From: Pseudocercospora fijiensis CIRAD86
Taxonomy: Eukaryota; Ascomycota; Dothideomycetes; Mycosphaerellales; Mycosphaerellaceae
Length of the DNA: 64,000 nt
Reading direction: 5' to 3'
Assembly (NCBI RefSeq): GCF_000340215.1
Contig: NW_006921538.1
Span: forward strand, 2,108,001 to 2,172,000
Both the position numbers and the translations under genes were made by a program. This document shows positions 44,928 to 54,202 of the stretch, one piece after another; position 1 is the stretch's first letter; the number at the start of each line of letters is the position of its first letter. The notes under the pieces are model-generated. The model searched no databases. It was not told the DNA's origin and saw only the letters and a list, made by a program, of their open reading frames with translations.

Positions 44928-45845
44928 CTTGACTTTATGTGTTGATTAAGGATTATTGATGTTGAATACGATAAGCGAGCGTCGTGGGATTGTGTTGCTG
45001 TACTGTTGCAATCTTTGGTGTTCTGTGGTCTCTGCTCCAGAACAGGAGGCAGTGCAGTCTGCTTATATCTTTGTGTCATTTTGATGACTCTCCTGATGTC
45101 TTGTCCTTGGAAACTTCACGAAGATGTTCGTGCTGTTGCCATACTTGTTAGCATTGACGTCTGTTTCATCAAAGAGACTCAAGTAGAGCCTGGTGGAACA
45201 TCCCAGCTCGCTGTCAGGGCATTCCTTTTCGGGCAAGAGGCTCTCAGCCGATCTCAGCTCAGTGGTGCAAGGGCCTTCAGACACGAGAATCGAGGAAAGA
45301 TTACACGCACTTCTCGTGAGAATGGTGACTTACTTGCTGTTATTCGTTGGCTGCAAACTTGGCCACGTTTCAAGCGACATCAGCCTCTTGCAAAGTTTCG
45401 GTAGTATCATTATACTTTGTGGAAGAGCCTCCGAGCCCTGGAAGCAGATGATGCCTGTATTGAGTCATCGAACCACGCCGGAGTCACCATCTACCATAAA
45501 AAGCTATGCCATCCATTCGGGCTGTGATTGCGACTTGTTATCACGCACAGCGCAGTGGATTACTTACGTTATACTGCCTTGCCAGCGGTTCAATTATCAA
45601 TATGACTTCGTTGATTGCCTATGTTCTGCTATTCTATGGTCTAAAATACAGTGTGAAAATCCTTCTCCTGCCAAGAAGTCATGTGATAGTCATGTGACTG
45701 AGCTGACGCGTCACACTTGTTGGTAGCAGGAGCTCGATTCACCAAGTTATTGATCAGACTTCTCCAACGACAAAAGATCGACGAGTCAACTGACATTTAA
45801 GAAAGACTGCCTGCAAGTTGTCTCCGCGAAGGACTTGGAGAAGAT
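44928..45845. other. Intergenic, nothing recognised
   Basis: 918 bp between two small secreted protein genes on the minus strand. No conserved frame, repeat or RNA gene visible. Confidence 0.5.
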
Positions 45846-46250
45846 CTATTCATCCCCTGGTAGATCATTCCAGTTGTTGTTCTGGAGTCTGACACAGTAT
45901 GCTCCCACATTTGCAAACCAATCTATACCTAAACAGTGAATCAATTCACAACCACACTTGTTCTCCAGCTGATTGGTGTTGTATGTCTTGCTAGGATTCT
46001 CGCATGTCCTGTGCTGATTGATGCACTCTGAGCGCTTTGGTTCAGGTATGTTGTTTGGAACTGGAAAGGATTTCACTCCAGATCGGCGCCTGAGTTTTAC
46101 ATCTTGATGGATCCAATAGTTATTCTTGACCTTGTCGCGATTCTCTTCATTTTTAGCGTTGTCTTCGCACGTGTCGTAGGAGGGCACAGAAGTCGGTTTG
46201 GCGATGGCTATGGATGCTAATAAGCCGAGGATCAACTGAGTAGCCTTCAT
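45846..46250 (-). CDS. Small secreted cysteine-rich protein (effector candidate)
   Basis: An intronless frame of 134 residues. Signal peptide MKATQLILGLLASIAIAKP, then a mature chain with seven Cys (YDTCED, SECINQHRTC, KCGCELIHC, AYCVRL), a basic patch (KLRRRSG) and an acidic C-terminus. No domain is recognised. It lies about 210 bp from a probable solo LTR, the kind of neighbourhood in which fungal effector genes are often found. An effector role is inference. Confidence 0.72.
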   Translation of the reverse strand: MKATQLILGLLASIAIAKPTSVPSYDTCEDNAKNEENRDKVKNNYWIHQDVKLRRRSGVKSFPVPNNIPEPKRSECINQHRTCENPSKTYNTNQLENKCGCELIHCLGIDWFANVGAYCVRLQNNNWNDLPGDE

Positions 46251-47254
46251 GGTGCTTTGTTGTGGCGGCGCTTTCCAGCGGGTGCTTAAGAATTTTGCTG
46301 ACCGAGAGTGCTGATTGCTTTCCAGTCGGTTGTCGATGCTTATTTAATCTTCCTATTGTATATAACGGGAGGGAGGCACGCTCGAATATAACGCCTATCG
46401 AATGTAGGTCTGTACATTTGCCTAATTGGATGCCCTGGTGGATGTTTCTGGGCACGAGTTGGTGTGTTGGGAATAAGAAACCTCGTATCGATACGCCTAG
46501 ACCTCTATCTAGGCGCTTCGTACAGCTATTATTAGTGCGATTCGAATATAACTTTAAGCCAAAGTACCTAGTTAGTAAGCTATTTATAAGGCAGAGTACA
46601 CATACAACACTCATCCATGTTAAGGACAGAATAGCCAGTTTGCGATATTTGTCCTTAGTCTCTTCGATAAAGCCATCTTCAGGTCGCTAAACCCAATGAG
46701 TGTAAAGTAATAAGAGAGGTAGACCGTAGAAGGTGCATAGGACGGCACAGAGGCTAGCAGGATGTCATGCATTTAGTCTAGAAAAGACGGATCTCAAATT
46801 CTCGAGAGCTAGATGGGAAGCGCTTCGTTCTTATTAACGTTGCCGAGGGAATCTGTAGGCGCGGTCTTTGGTGACGAAGAAGAAAGATCCTAGGTAGTGA
46901 AGATTGGCGGGAAAGACCGCGTCTAGACCTATTCTCGACTAGGGTAAGGAGTATGCCTAACTACACCCTAGACATTACTTCATCAACCATTCATCGTTTT
47001 CAACATTCGCTACAGGTGGCGACGTGTCTGCTGAAGAATAGGCATTGACAGATTCAGACTGTTTTAGGGACACAGCGCAGCGTAAGTATGTTTATTACAG
47101 TTGCCACGCCTTCCTTTCGCCGTATCTCCAAGCATCATCCCGAACATCACCAAATTGCTCTGATAAATCGAAGTATACAGCAAGCTCACAGAAGCAGTCA
47201 CAAAGCCAGAACGCCTCTATACCCCAAGATCCACTCCCAGACATCTAACAAAAA
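46251..47254. other. Intergenic with TE relics
   Basis: About 1 kb. It contains the candidate solo LTR at 46,465-46,609. The rest is moderately TpA-rich, including an inverted repeat around CTAGGGT/ACCCTAG at about 46,937-46,974. The last 250 bp are the promoter of the methyltransferase gene. Confidence 0.5.
46465..46609. mobile_element. Candidate solo LTR (copia-like ends), RIP-like composition
   Basis: The 145-bp segment starts TGTTGGGAATAAG and ends ATACAACA, the TGTTG...CAACA termini typical of Ty1/copia LTRs. It has a TATA-like TATTTATAAGG about 25 bp before the end. The interior is TpA-rich with little CpA. No matching 5-bp target duplication was found, so confidence is limited. Confidence 0.4.
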
Positions 47255-48130
47255 ATGGCATCCAAGACCAACCCCGCTTCCCTCGAACATTCCAAACCAT
47301 CCCATCCCCAACCCTACACAATCGGCTACAAAAAATCCCACATCCAAAACCACACCTGGCGAACCGCCGAAAACTCTTCCGCCTTCTTAATCCCCCATCT
47401 CCTCGCCGCCTCAAACTCCAACCCCACCCTAAAACTCCTAGACTGCGGCGCCGGACCGGGAACCATAACCGCATCGTTCAGCAAATACATGCCTTCAGGG
47501 CAAATCACAGCCACAGATCTCTCGGAAGAAGTAATGACGCAAGCCCGAGCCCACGCGGAAAGCGCAGGAGTAAAGAACATGACGTGTCAAGCGGCTTCGA
47601 TCTACGAATTACCGTTCCCAGACGAAGAATTCGATATCGTGCATGCGCAACAAGTTCTCGTGCATCTCGAAAATCCTGTCAAAGCGATTCGGGAGATGGT
47701 CAGGGTTTGTAAATCTGAGGGGGGGATTGTGGCGTTGAGGGAGAGTGATATGAGGATGTGGAGTTTTTATCCTGAGACGCAGGAATTGAGCGCTTTTCAC
47801 CGACTTATTCGGCGGGTTATGGAATCTTCGGGTGGAGCGCCGGATACGGGTGTTAGGCTTGTTTCTTTGGTTATGCAAGCGGGTATCGAGAGGGAAAGGA
47901 TTGAGGCGAGTATGGGGACTTGGTGTTATTCGACGCCTGAGGAGAGAGCGGTTTGGGGCGGGACTTTTGTCAGTAGATTGCGAGGGGAGGATATGAGGGC
48001 TAAGGCGCAAAAGTTGGGGTATGAGGAGAGGGATTTGGAGAGTATGGCGAAGGGGTGGGAGGAGTGGATTGAGACGGAAGATGCGAATTTTGGGTGTCTG
48101 CATGGGGAGGTTATTGTGAGGAAGCCTTGA
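47255..48130 (+). CDS. SAM-dependent methyltransferase, UbiE/class I type
   Basis: An intronless frame of 291 residues. The SAM-binding motif I is LKLLDCGAGPGTITASF. It is followed by ITATDLSEEVMTQARAHA (motif II acidic residue), the region ASIYELPFPDEEFDIVHAQQ and VRVCKSEGGIVALRE (motif post III). This is the Methyltransf_11/25 pattern of small-molecule methyltransferases such as those acting on quinones, sterols or secondary metabolites. The substrate cannot be told. The coding strand is extremely C-rich in the first 450 bp and G/T-rich in the last 450 bp. Confidence 0.85.
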   Translation: MASKTNPASLEHSKPSHPQPYTIGYKKSHIQNHTWRTAENSSAFLIPHLLAASNSNPTLKLLDCGAGPGTITASFSKYMPSGQITATDLSEEVMTQARAHAESAGVKNMTCQAASIYELPFPDEEFDIVHAQQVLVHLENPVKAIREMVRVCKSEGGIVALRESDMRMWSFYPETQELSAFHRLIRRVMESSGGAPDTGVRLVSLVMQAGIERERIEASMGTWCYSTPEERAVWGGTFVSRLRGEDMRAKAQKLGYEERDLESMAKGWEEWIETEDANFGCLHGEVIVRKP

Positions 48131-48555
48131 GAGGTAGTGGAGCGGCGAATTGGGTGCCAGAGATGGCAGCAGAAGGGAATTATCTCCTCCGCCACTCAAT
48201 CCAACAGTACAGAAAGGGCAGGATTTGTTAGTTCCCGTAGATTCGTTCGCATTGATGTTCTGCTGACGGTGAGCATGTATTCAAAGCGAAGGGTCGAAGG
48301 AAAAAGCAATGGTTCTGCGAAACGCCATGGCCAAGCATGCCTTGCATATTGACGCATATACGGATCCTGTTCGAGTTGATGTCTGCGAACGTCAGATGAG
48401 CCGGAGGTTCAGAAACCATGCACGTTTGGAACTCTCTGATGTGTATTGTGAAACTCTTGTTACACGACGAAAGCACGCTAGAAAAGGTCTGTACATGCCA
48501 ACTTCCTCTTGTTTGTCCTCTATTTATCTTTCTCCCCAACTTCATACACCCATGT
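48131..48555. other. Convergent spacer
   Basis: 425 bp between the methyltransferase stop and the cytochrome c1 stop. No gene or repeat seen. Confidence 0.5.
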
Positions 48556-49789
48556 CTATCGTCGGAAAATGGAACCAGGTTGCTTTGGTTGAGGGGTCTT
48601 TGGTGGGTTATATGCGATCTTGCGAGTCTTGATGGTCGACCACTTGTATCTGCGATGAGCGTATTAGTAAAGGGGCTATTCGATAGGTCGCAGATCTGGT
48701 CCTCATACCTCTTCACCCAGACGGACATAACAAAAAGAGTGGTTCCAATGGCCATAACCTTCCATCCCATGCGCTTGCGGTCGTCCATTTCTGGCTCTGC
48801 AGCCCAGTTCAAGAACTCAACAACATCCTTGGCCATTTGGGAGGCTGTCGCAGGAGTGCCGTCCTCATACTCGACAAGACCATCGTAAAGGACACGAGCC
48901 ATTGCAATGCCGGTACCGGGGAAGTATGGGTTGAAGTTCAAGCCAGACTGTACGACTGCACCAGCCGGTGGCTCTTCAGGATATCCCGTGAGGAGAGAGA
49001 AAATGTAGTTGCATCCACCGTGACGACCCTTGACAATCAGTGAAAGATCTGGTGGCAGAGCACCATTGTTGGCGGCACGACCGGCCTCATCGTTTTTGTA
49101 TGGGGATGGAATGTAGTCGGAGAGCTTTCCCGGTCGCATTTCGATCTCACCCTCATCATTCGGCTCGCCTGGGTACTCGTTCTCCTCGGCCATCACCTTG
49201 GCCTCATCCACAGTCATGATGTTTCCGACAAGCTTTCGGTACGGAATTCGGCTGAGAGAATGGCAGGAGGCGCAGACTTCGCGGTAGACCTGGAAACCTC
49301 GGCGAAGTGCGGCGTGGTCGAATGTCTTGATGAGCTTCTCGTGTTCCCAAGGGTACTGTGTTGCGTGAAGACTGTGCGGGATGCCCTGTCAGTTCCGATG
49401 CCTCAATGCGCCACCTCATAACCATTTCTTACCCTTCTTCGGCCGGTGTCATGGCGTGTGCCGGACGGCCGAATTGATAGTAGTACCATGCCACGGAACC
49501 AACACCGAGTGCTGTAGACGATGCGAGGAGGGTGTTGTTTACCCACTGCGAGCCGGCGGATTCGGAAGAGCTTTGCGAGGAGGCATTGCGCTGTGAGGAG
49601 ATGTCCGTCAGCCCTCATATCTCTCGTATGTATACCGTATATCCCTCGCCACGATATGTCGATGTCGTTTTCCGCTGTCGCGTCGCCCGGGTGCTGGTGT
49701 CGGCGTCAACATACCGTGGCAGTCTTGGTGGCAGCGTTCTTGCCAGCGCCCACCGCGCGGCCTGCGCGAAGTGCTGACCGGCTCAGCAT
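48556..49789 (-). CDS. CYT1: Cytochrome c1, heme protein of respiratory complex III
   Basis: Four exons: 49,789-49,715, 49,590-49,433, 49,371-48,709 and 48,649-48,556, about 329 residues. The introns are 124, 61 and 59 nt, and the joints give TKTATRNASS, AEEGLHATQYPWEHE and WVKRYKWSTIKTRK. The N-terminus (MLSRSALRAGRAVG) is a mitochondrial presequence, followed by a sorting hydrophobic segment. The heme site is CASCH in VCASCHSLSRIPYR. The axial Met lies in GTGIAMARVL, and the C-terminal anchor is WKVMAIGTTLFVMSVWV. It passes electrons from the Rieske protein to cytochrome c at the inner membrane. Confidence 0.96.
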
Positions 49790-50284
49790 GATTCTAGCAG
49801 CAGCCTCAGCACTTGAGGCTCGCTACGAGATGTCGGATGGAGGATTGGAGCACTGTGGTGTCGTTATTCGTCGTTGTCGCTGCGTCCTGATGTCTCCGAT
49901 GAACAGCTCCTTCCACAAAAACGAACACGGGCTGGTCCGCATGATTCAGCTCCACATGATTGGTCAACTGATATCCGCTCTTTGCTGGAGCGAATTGCAG
50001 GGAAGATACGTAGCGCATCTCTGACTTCACCATTTTCCACTATGTATTCATCCTGTGCAAGTGTCGGAAATGCTCTCACTATTTCTTGCTGCCAGACTCA
50101 AGCGAGGAAACACGTCGATGGAAGCGGAGACGCGTATGGCAAAGAGATGGACATCGAAGACAGGGCCGTGCTGGACAAGAAATGGTCGTGAAACGTCTAC
50201 TTCGCATACATATCGCTTCTCAAAAGATGCGAATGAAGCATTTCGCGGGAACATTGTCAAACACTGCGATGATTGAGATTGCCA
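49790..50284. other. Spacer between monooxygenase 3' end and CYT1 promoter
   Basis: 495 bp between two minus-strand genes. No further feature recognised. Confidence 0.5.
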
Positions 50285-51667
50285 TTAAACCCTCGCATAA
50301 ATGCTATCAAACTCTTCATCGGCAATCTTCATCACATCTTGCCCATAAATCATCTTCTGCACATCGGCATCAGCCCATTTGTCAGGTACCGGCCCCTTAC
50401 CCGCCTTCAAAGCTGCGAATTGCTTATCTCTTTCCTCCTTCGCAGCACCTTCGCCCAAATGCAAAGCTCGTCCAGAAGCCGCAGCCAGCTCCACGAGCTT
50501 ATATGCTCGATCGCGTCTCACCTCTTCGTAGACCTTCAAAGCTTTATGAATCGCCTGGGGATCCGTCGATGGCAACTTCGAAAGCACGACCGACAGCACT
50601 GCTCCGTCCTCGATCGCCTGTGCAGCACCCTGAGCAAGATGGGGAAGAGTCGGATGACAAGCGTCTCCGACCAAAGCAGTCTGATTCTCCACCCACGTCG
50701 GGAGCGGTTCGTGAACACGTAATTTCCATTCGCAGACCTCTCCGTCCGGCACAAGATCCAGCATCTTACGAATCTTGGGGCAGAAATCTGAGAATACTTT
50801 CATCATCTCCGGTTTGCTTCCTTTCGTGGTATAGGTGGCTGATGGCGCAGAAGCAAAATGGGTATCTGGTTGTACGGTCGACATGTTGTAGATCTGGTTT
50901 GACGAAACCGGGTAGGCGATGATGTGACGCTTCTCTCCTATCCATCTCGTCACAGCTTCTGAGTCAAGGAGTTCGAGGAGTTCCGGGTCGTTTTTCATTT
51001 GGTCTCGAGTGAGCATGATTCTGTATGCTGCTTGGCCGGTATCGATGATCTTGGCGTCGATTTTCTTGAGGCGGAGTAATTGGTCCCGAATTGTTGATTT
51101 GACGCCATCTGAAGCCAACAAGATATCGCATTGGATCTCATACGGTTCTCCTTCTCGTGGAATGGCAGTAAAAGTAGGGTTTGGGCCGTACGACTTCACT
51201 TCCCCTGCCGCAGTCTTGAAGATGAACTTGATGGCCTTCTCTCGCTTGCAGCCTTCGTACATTGATCCCGCAAGTGATGATCGATGACCGACCATATGTG
51301 GGTATGTGTAAGCTGATCGCACGTATGTGAGGTCGACATGGCCAAGTTCCTGGTCCGTTGAGCCCTGGCGAATGCTGGTCTCTTTGAGGTCTACTGCTTC
51401 CTTTTCGATATCCGCCCATACGCCCAGTCTGTCCAGTATTCGGGCCATGTTGGGCGCAAGCTGAATTCCTGCACCGACGAAGCCGAGATTCGAAGCTGTC
51501 TCGTAAACTTCGATTCGTTTGAAGCCTTTCTTTGCTAATGCGAGCGCGGTGGCCAGGCCGCCCATTCCTGGTGTTCGTGAGCATTTGGAGAATGTGCAGT
51601 ACTTTCTTTACGACCCACCTGCTCCGATGATACATATGTGAAGGTCTAGAACATCTTTGACTGCCAT
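50285..51667 (-). CDS. FAD-dependent monooxygenase, salicylate hydroxylase-like
   Basis: Two exons: 51,667-51,619 and 51,567-50,285. The 51-nt intron runs from gtgggt to accag and splits the FAD motif, which reads CIIGAGMGGLATALAL after splicing. The product is about 443 residues. The DG motif LLASDGVKSTIRDQ and the GD motif ALVGDACHPTLPHLAQGA are both present, as in class A flavoprotein hydroxylases. Relatives decarboxylate and hydroxylate salicylate or modify other aromatic compounds using NAD(P)H. The exact substrate cannot be assigned. It is divergent from the NADH dehydrogenase gene. Confidence 0.9.
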
Positions 51668-52346
51668 CTTGGCGTTGCTGTACTGTGTTGTGTGCTGTTT
51701 GGGTATAAAAACTCGTAGAATATGGGGGCTGTGACCTACACGAGAGACACTCTTATGTATACTACCACAAAGGCTCAAGTACCGTCTTGTCAGGGGACCG
51801 AATTCCGTGAATGTGTTGTTCGGCAAAAGTGGTCGGAACCCTTTCTCCACCTTGATTGAGTAGACCAAGTCGCAACCAGAGTCCTTGTTCAAACAGTTGG
51901 TCGTGCCCAGTCTTACGAAGACCACGCATCCCGACTTCGCTGCGCCGAACGGCCGAAATCATGTCGGATTTGGACGTGATGGTGCGCGCGAGTTTGGTTG
52001 CAAGAGGACCGAAGACGAAGGGGGTCGGATCTCGGCCAACGGCGGCGGCATTTGAAGATTGAAGATTACTTAGCAGAGAGCTGCACGCGTAGCGATGGTG
52101 TTCAGTGGAGGTCTTCTGCTTTTCGACGAACAGAGTGTTCGCAAAGACGTCCGAAAGACTCAAGAGGCTCCGTGAAGGCGAATGCTCCCTTCCGTTGGCT
52201 CCCGGCATCGTGCTGCGCGCGGGCAGCTGTGATGTCAGAGCAGAGCAGAGCATCATTACCTACACGTACCTCTCGTGTGCTTTCCTCGCGACTATGATTG
52301 ACTCTGCAGTGAATAGTCCTCTGGGTATTGCAAGCTCCTATTGACA
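51668..52346. promoter_or_regulatory. Divergent promoter region
   Basis: 679 bp between the monooxygenase start (minus) and the NADH dehydrogenase start (plus). No gene is supported, and no specific motif is assigned. Confidence 0.5.
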
Positions 52347-53858
52347 ATGCAGTGTTTACGGCGGCGTGCTCTGACCAGAGTTACGCCTCAATGGCTGACA
52401 GCCAGCGCAAACTCCTTCCCGAACCCGCGACGATTCCTCTCGATCGAAGAACTGAACGACCAACGACAAGGAAAAGAGCGGGTGGTAATTCTTGGATCAG
52501 GATGGGCAGGCTTCACCCTTTCAAGAGCGTTGGACCCCAAGAAATATCAGATCGTGATCGTCAGCCCGAGATCGTACTTCGTCTTTACTCCTCTGCTGGC
52601 AGGAACGTCTGTTGGCACTCTTGAATTTCGAACAACATTAGAGCCGGTAAGATCGTTTCGTGGGAGAGGCGTAGGTGCAGAATACTTTCAAGCATGGGCG
52701 GACAAGGTGGATTTTGAGAGCAAGACTTTGGCGGTGGAAGAGGCGGTCGAAGATGATGTGCCCTCGCGAGCACTCACGCCGGGCCTAAAGGAGGAGAATC
52801 CGACGCAGCAGAAGAGCGCAGCAAAGAAGGGGGAGCTGTTTGAGATGGGATACGACAAGCTCATCATATCAGTTGGCTGTTATGCTCAGACATTCAACAC
52901 GCCAGGCGTCAGAGAGAATGCATATTTCTTGAAAGATGTTGGGGATGCGCGACGGATCCGTAATCGCTTGCTTTCTTGCTTCGAGATTGCAGCTCTGCCG
53001 ACCACATCGGTGGAAACCAAGAAGATGCTCTTGAATTTTGCAGTAGTTGGAGGCGGACCGACGGGAATTGAGTGGTCTGCGGAGCTCTATGATATGGTCT
53101 ACGAGGATATCAAACGGCTTTACCCAGAGCTGGTCCAGTACGTGAAGATCACGGTGTACGATGTGGCGCCGACTGTTCTCGGCATGTTCGACAAGCGCTT
53201 GTCTGACTATGCCATGAAGACTTTTGGTCGCCAGGGCATTGACATCAAGACGAGTCACCACATCCAAGAGCTTCGCCTAGATGTGCCAGAAGGCAAGCAG
53301 CCGCCGCCAGGAGTGAGAGATGGAGGCTCGCTGTACACTTTGAAGATCGAAGAAGAGGGAGAAATCGGGTGTGGTATGGTTGTATGGAGTACCGGCTTGA
53401 TGATGAATCCATTCGTCGAGAGCGCTTTGAAAGGAAAGGTCAAGCAGCATGAGAAGAGTCACGGAATTCTCACCAATGAGCGGCTGCAAGTGAAAGACGC
53501 GACTGATAAGCCGATTCCAGACGTGTATGCTTTGGGTGACTGCGCCATACTCGAAGGCACCTCGTACCCAGCCACGGCACAAGTAGCATCGCAGAAGGCA
53601 TACTGGCTTGCCAAGCGACTGAACAAGGGTGACATCGAGCAGAACAAGTTCAATTATCGAAACCTGGGCGTTATGGCGTACATTGGCAACCGAAAAGCAA
53701 TTTTGCAGAGCGGAGGCGGCGACATTTCTGGACGCATTGCTTGGATGATCTGGAGAGGTGCATACCTCACAAAGACTGTGAGCTGGAGAAACAGGATTTT
53801 GATTCCCATATACTGGACCATCAATTGGATCTTTGGACGGGACATCAGCAGGTTTTAA
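52347..53858 (+). CDS. Type II (alternative) NADH dehydrogenase, mitochondrial
   Basis: An intronless frame of about 503 residues from the ATG at 52,347; the frame opens two codons earlier at a TTG. The presequence is basic (MQCLRRRALTRVTPQWL). Two nucleotide-binding folds are clear: VVILGSGWAGFTLSRAL for FAD and LNFAVVGGGPTGIEWSAEL for NADH. Further blocks are FVFTPLLAGTSVGTLEFRT, YALGDCAILEG and ATAQVASQKAYWLAKRL, and the C-terminus IYWTINWIFGRDISRF is the usual membrane-binding end. It oxidises NADH and reduces ubiquinone without pumping protons. No EF-hand is visible. Internal or external facing cannot be decided from sequence. Confidence 0.94.
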   Translation: MQCLRRRALTRVTPQWLTASANSFPNPRRFLSIEELNDQRQGKERVVILGSGWAGFTLSRALDPKKYQIVIVSPRSYFVFTPLLAGTSVGTLEFRTTLEPVRSFRGRGVGAEYFQAWADKVDFESKTLAVEEAVEDDVPSRALTPGLKEENPTQQKSAAKKGELFEMGYDKLIISVGCYAQTFNTPGVRENAYFLKDVGDARRIRNRLLSCFEIAALPTTSVETKKMLLNFAVVGGGPTGIEWSAELYDMVYEDIKRLYPELVQYVKITVYDVAPTVLGMFDKRLSDYAMKTFGRQGIDIKTSHHIQELRLDVPEGKQPPPGVRDGGSLYTLKIEEEGEIGCGMVVWSTGLMMNPFVESALKGKVKQHEKSHGILTNERLQVKDATDKPIPDVYALGDCAILEGTSYPATAQVASQKAYWLAKRLNKGDIEQNKFNYRNLGVMAYIGNRKAILQSGGGDISGRIAWMIWRGAYLTKTVSWRNRILIPIYWTINWIFGRDISRF

Positions 53859-54202
53859 GAGATACAGAGCCATTTTTGCCATCTGCCCTCAGCGACTGGC
53901 CATCCAAATGATGATTTCTTTCACAACGTCGAAATTGGCTGAGGCCCTGGGCTCGTCATACAACCTGAGACAATGGCTTCGTATCCTACTTGGGTTGTCT
54001 CCACCTACCCGTCTCTTTGTCTTCGTCTGCATCCCCAGTGGCAGTTATTGTGCCTTGCGCACTGCTCGCGTGGCTCAAGAACCCCGGATGCGGACATCTC
54101 TATCATACGACAAAGAATACGCGACATGTCGTGGAATTTTGCGAGACCAATTCTAACATACTGCCTGAAAATCCCACCCAACATCAAGCTAGGCAGTCGA
54201 AA
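53859..54202. other. Intergenic or leader
   Basis: 344 bp between the NADH dehydrogenase stop and the first ATG of the next gene. The next gene's open frame reaches back to 53,990 from a TTG, so part may be leader. Confidence 0.45.

Noticed and set aside
46262..46690. 142-codon plus-strand frame spanning the solo LTR
   Set aside because: It runs through LTR-like DNA and the promoter of the adjacent gene, with no protein features.
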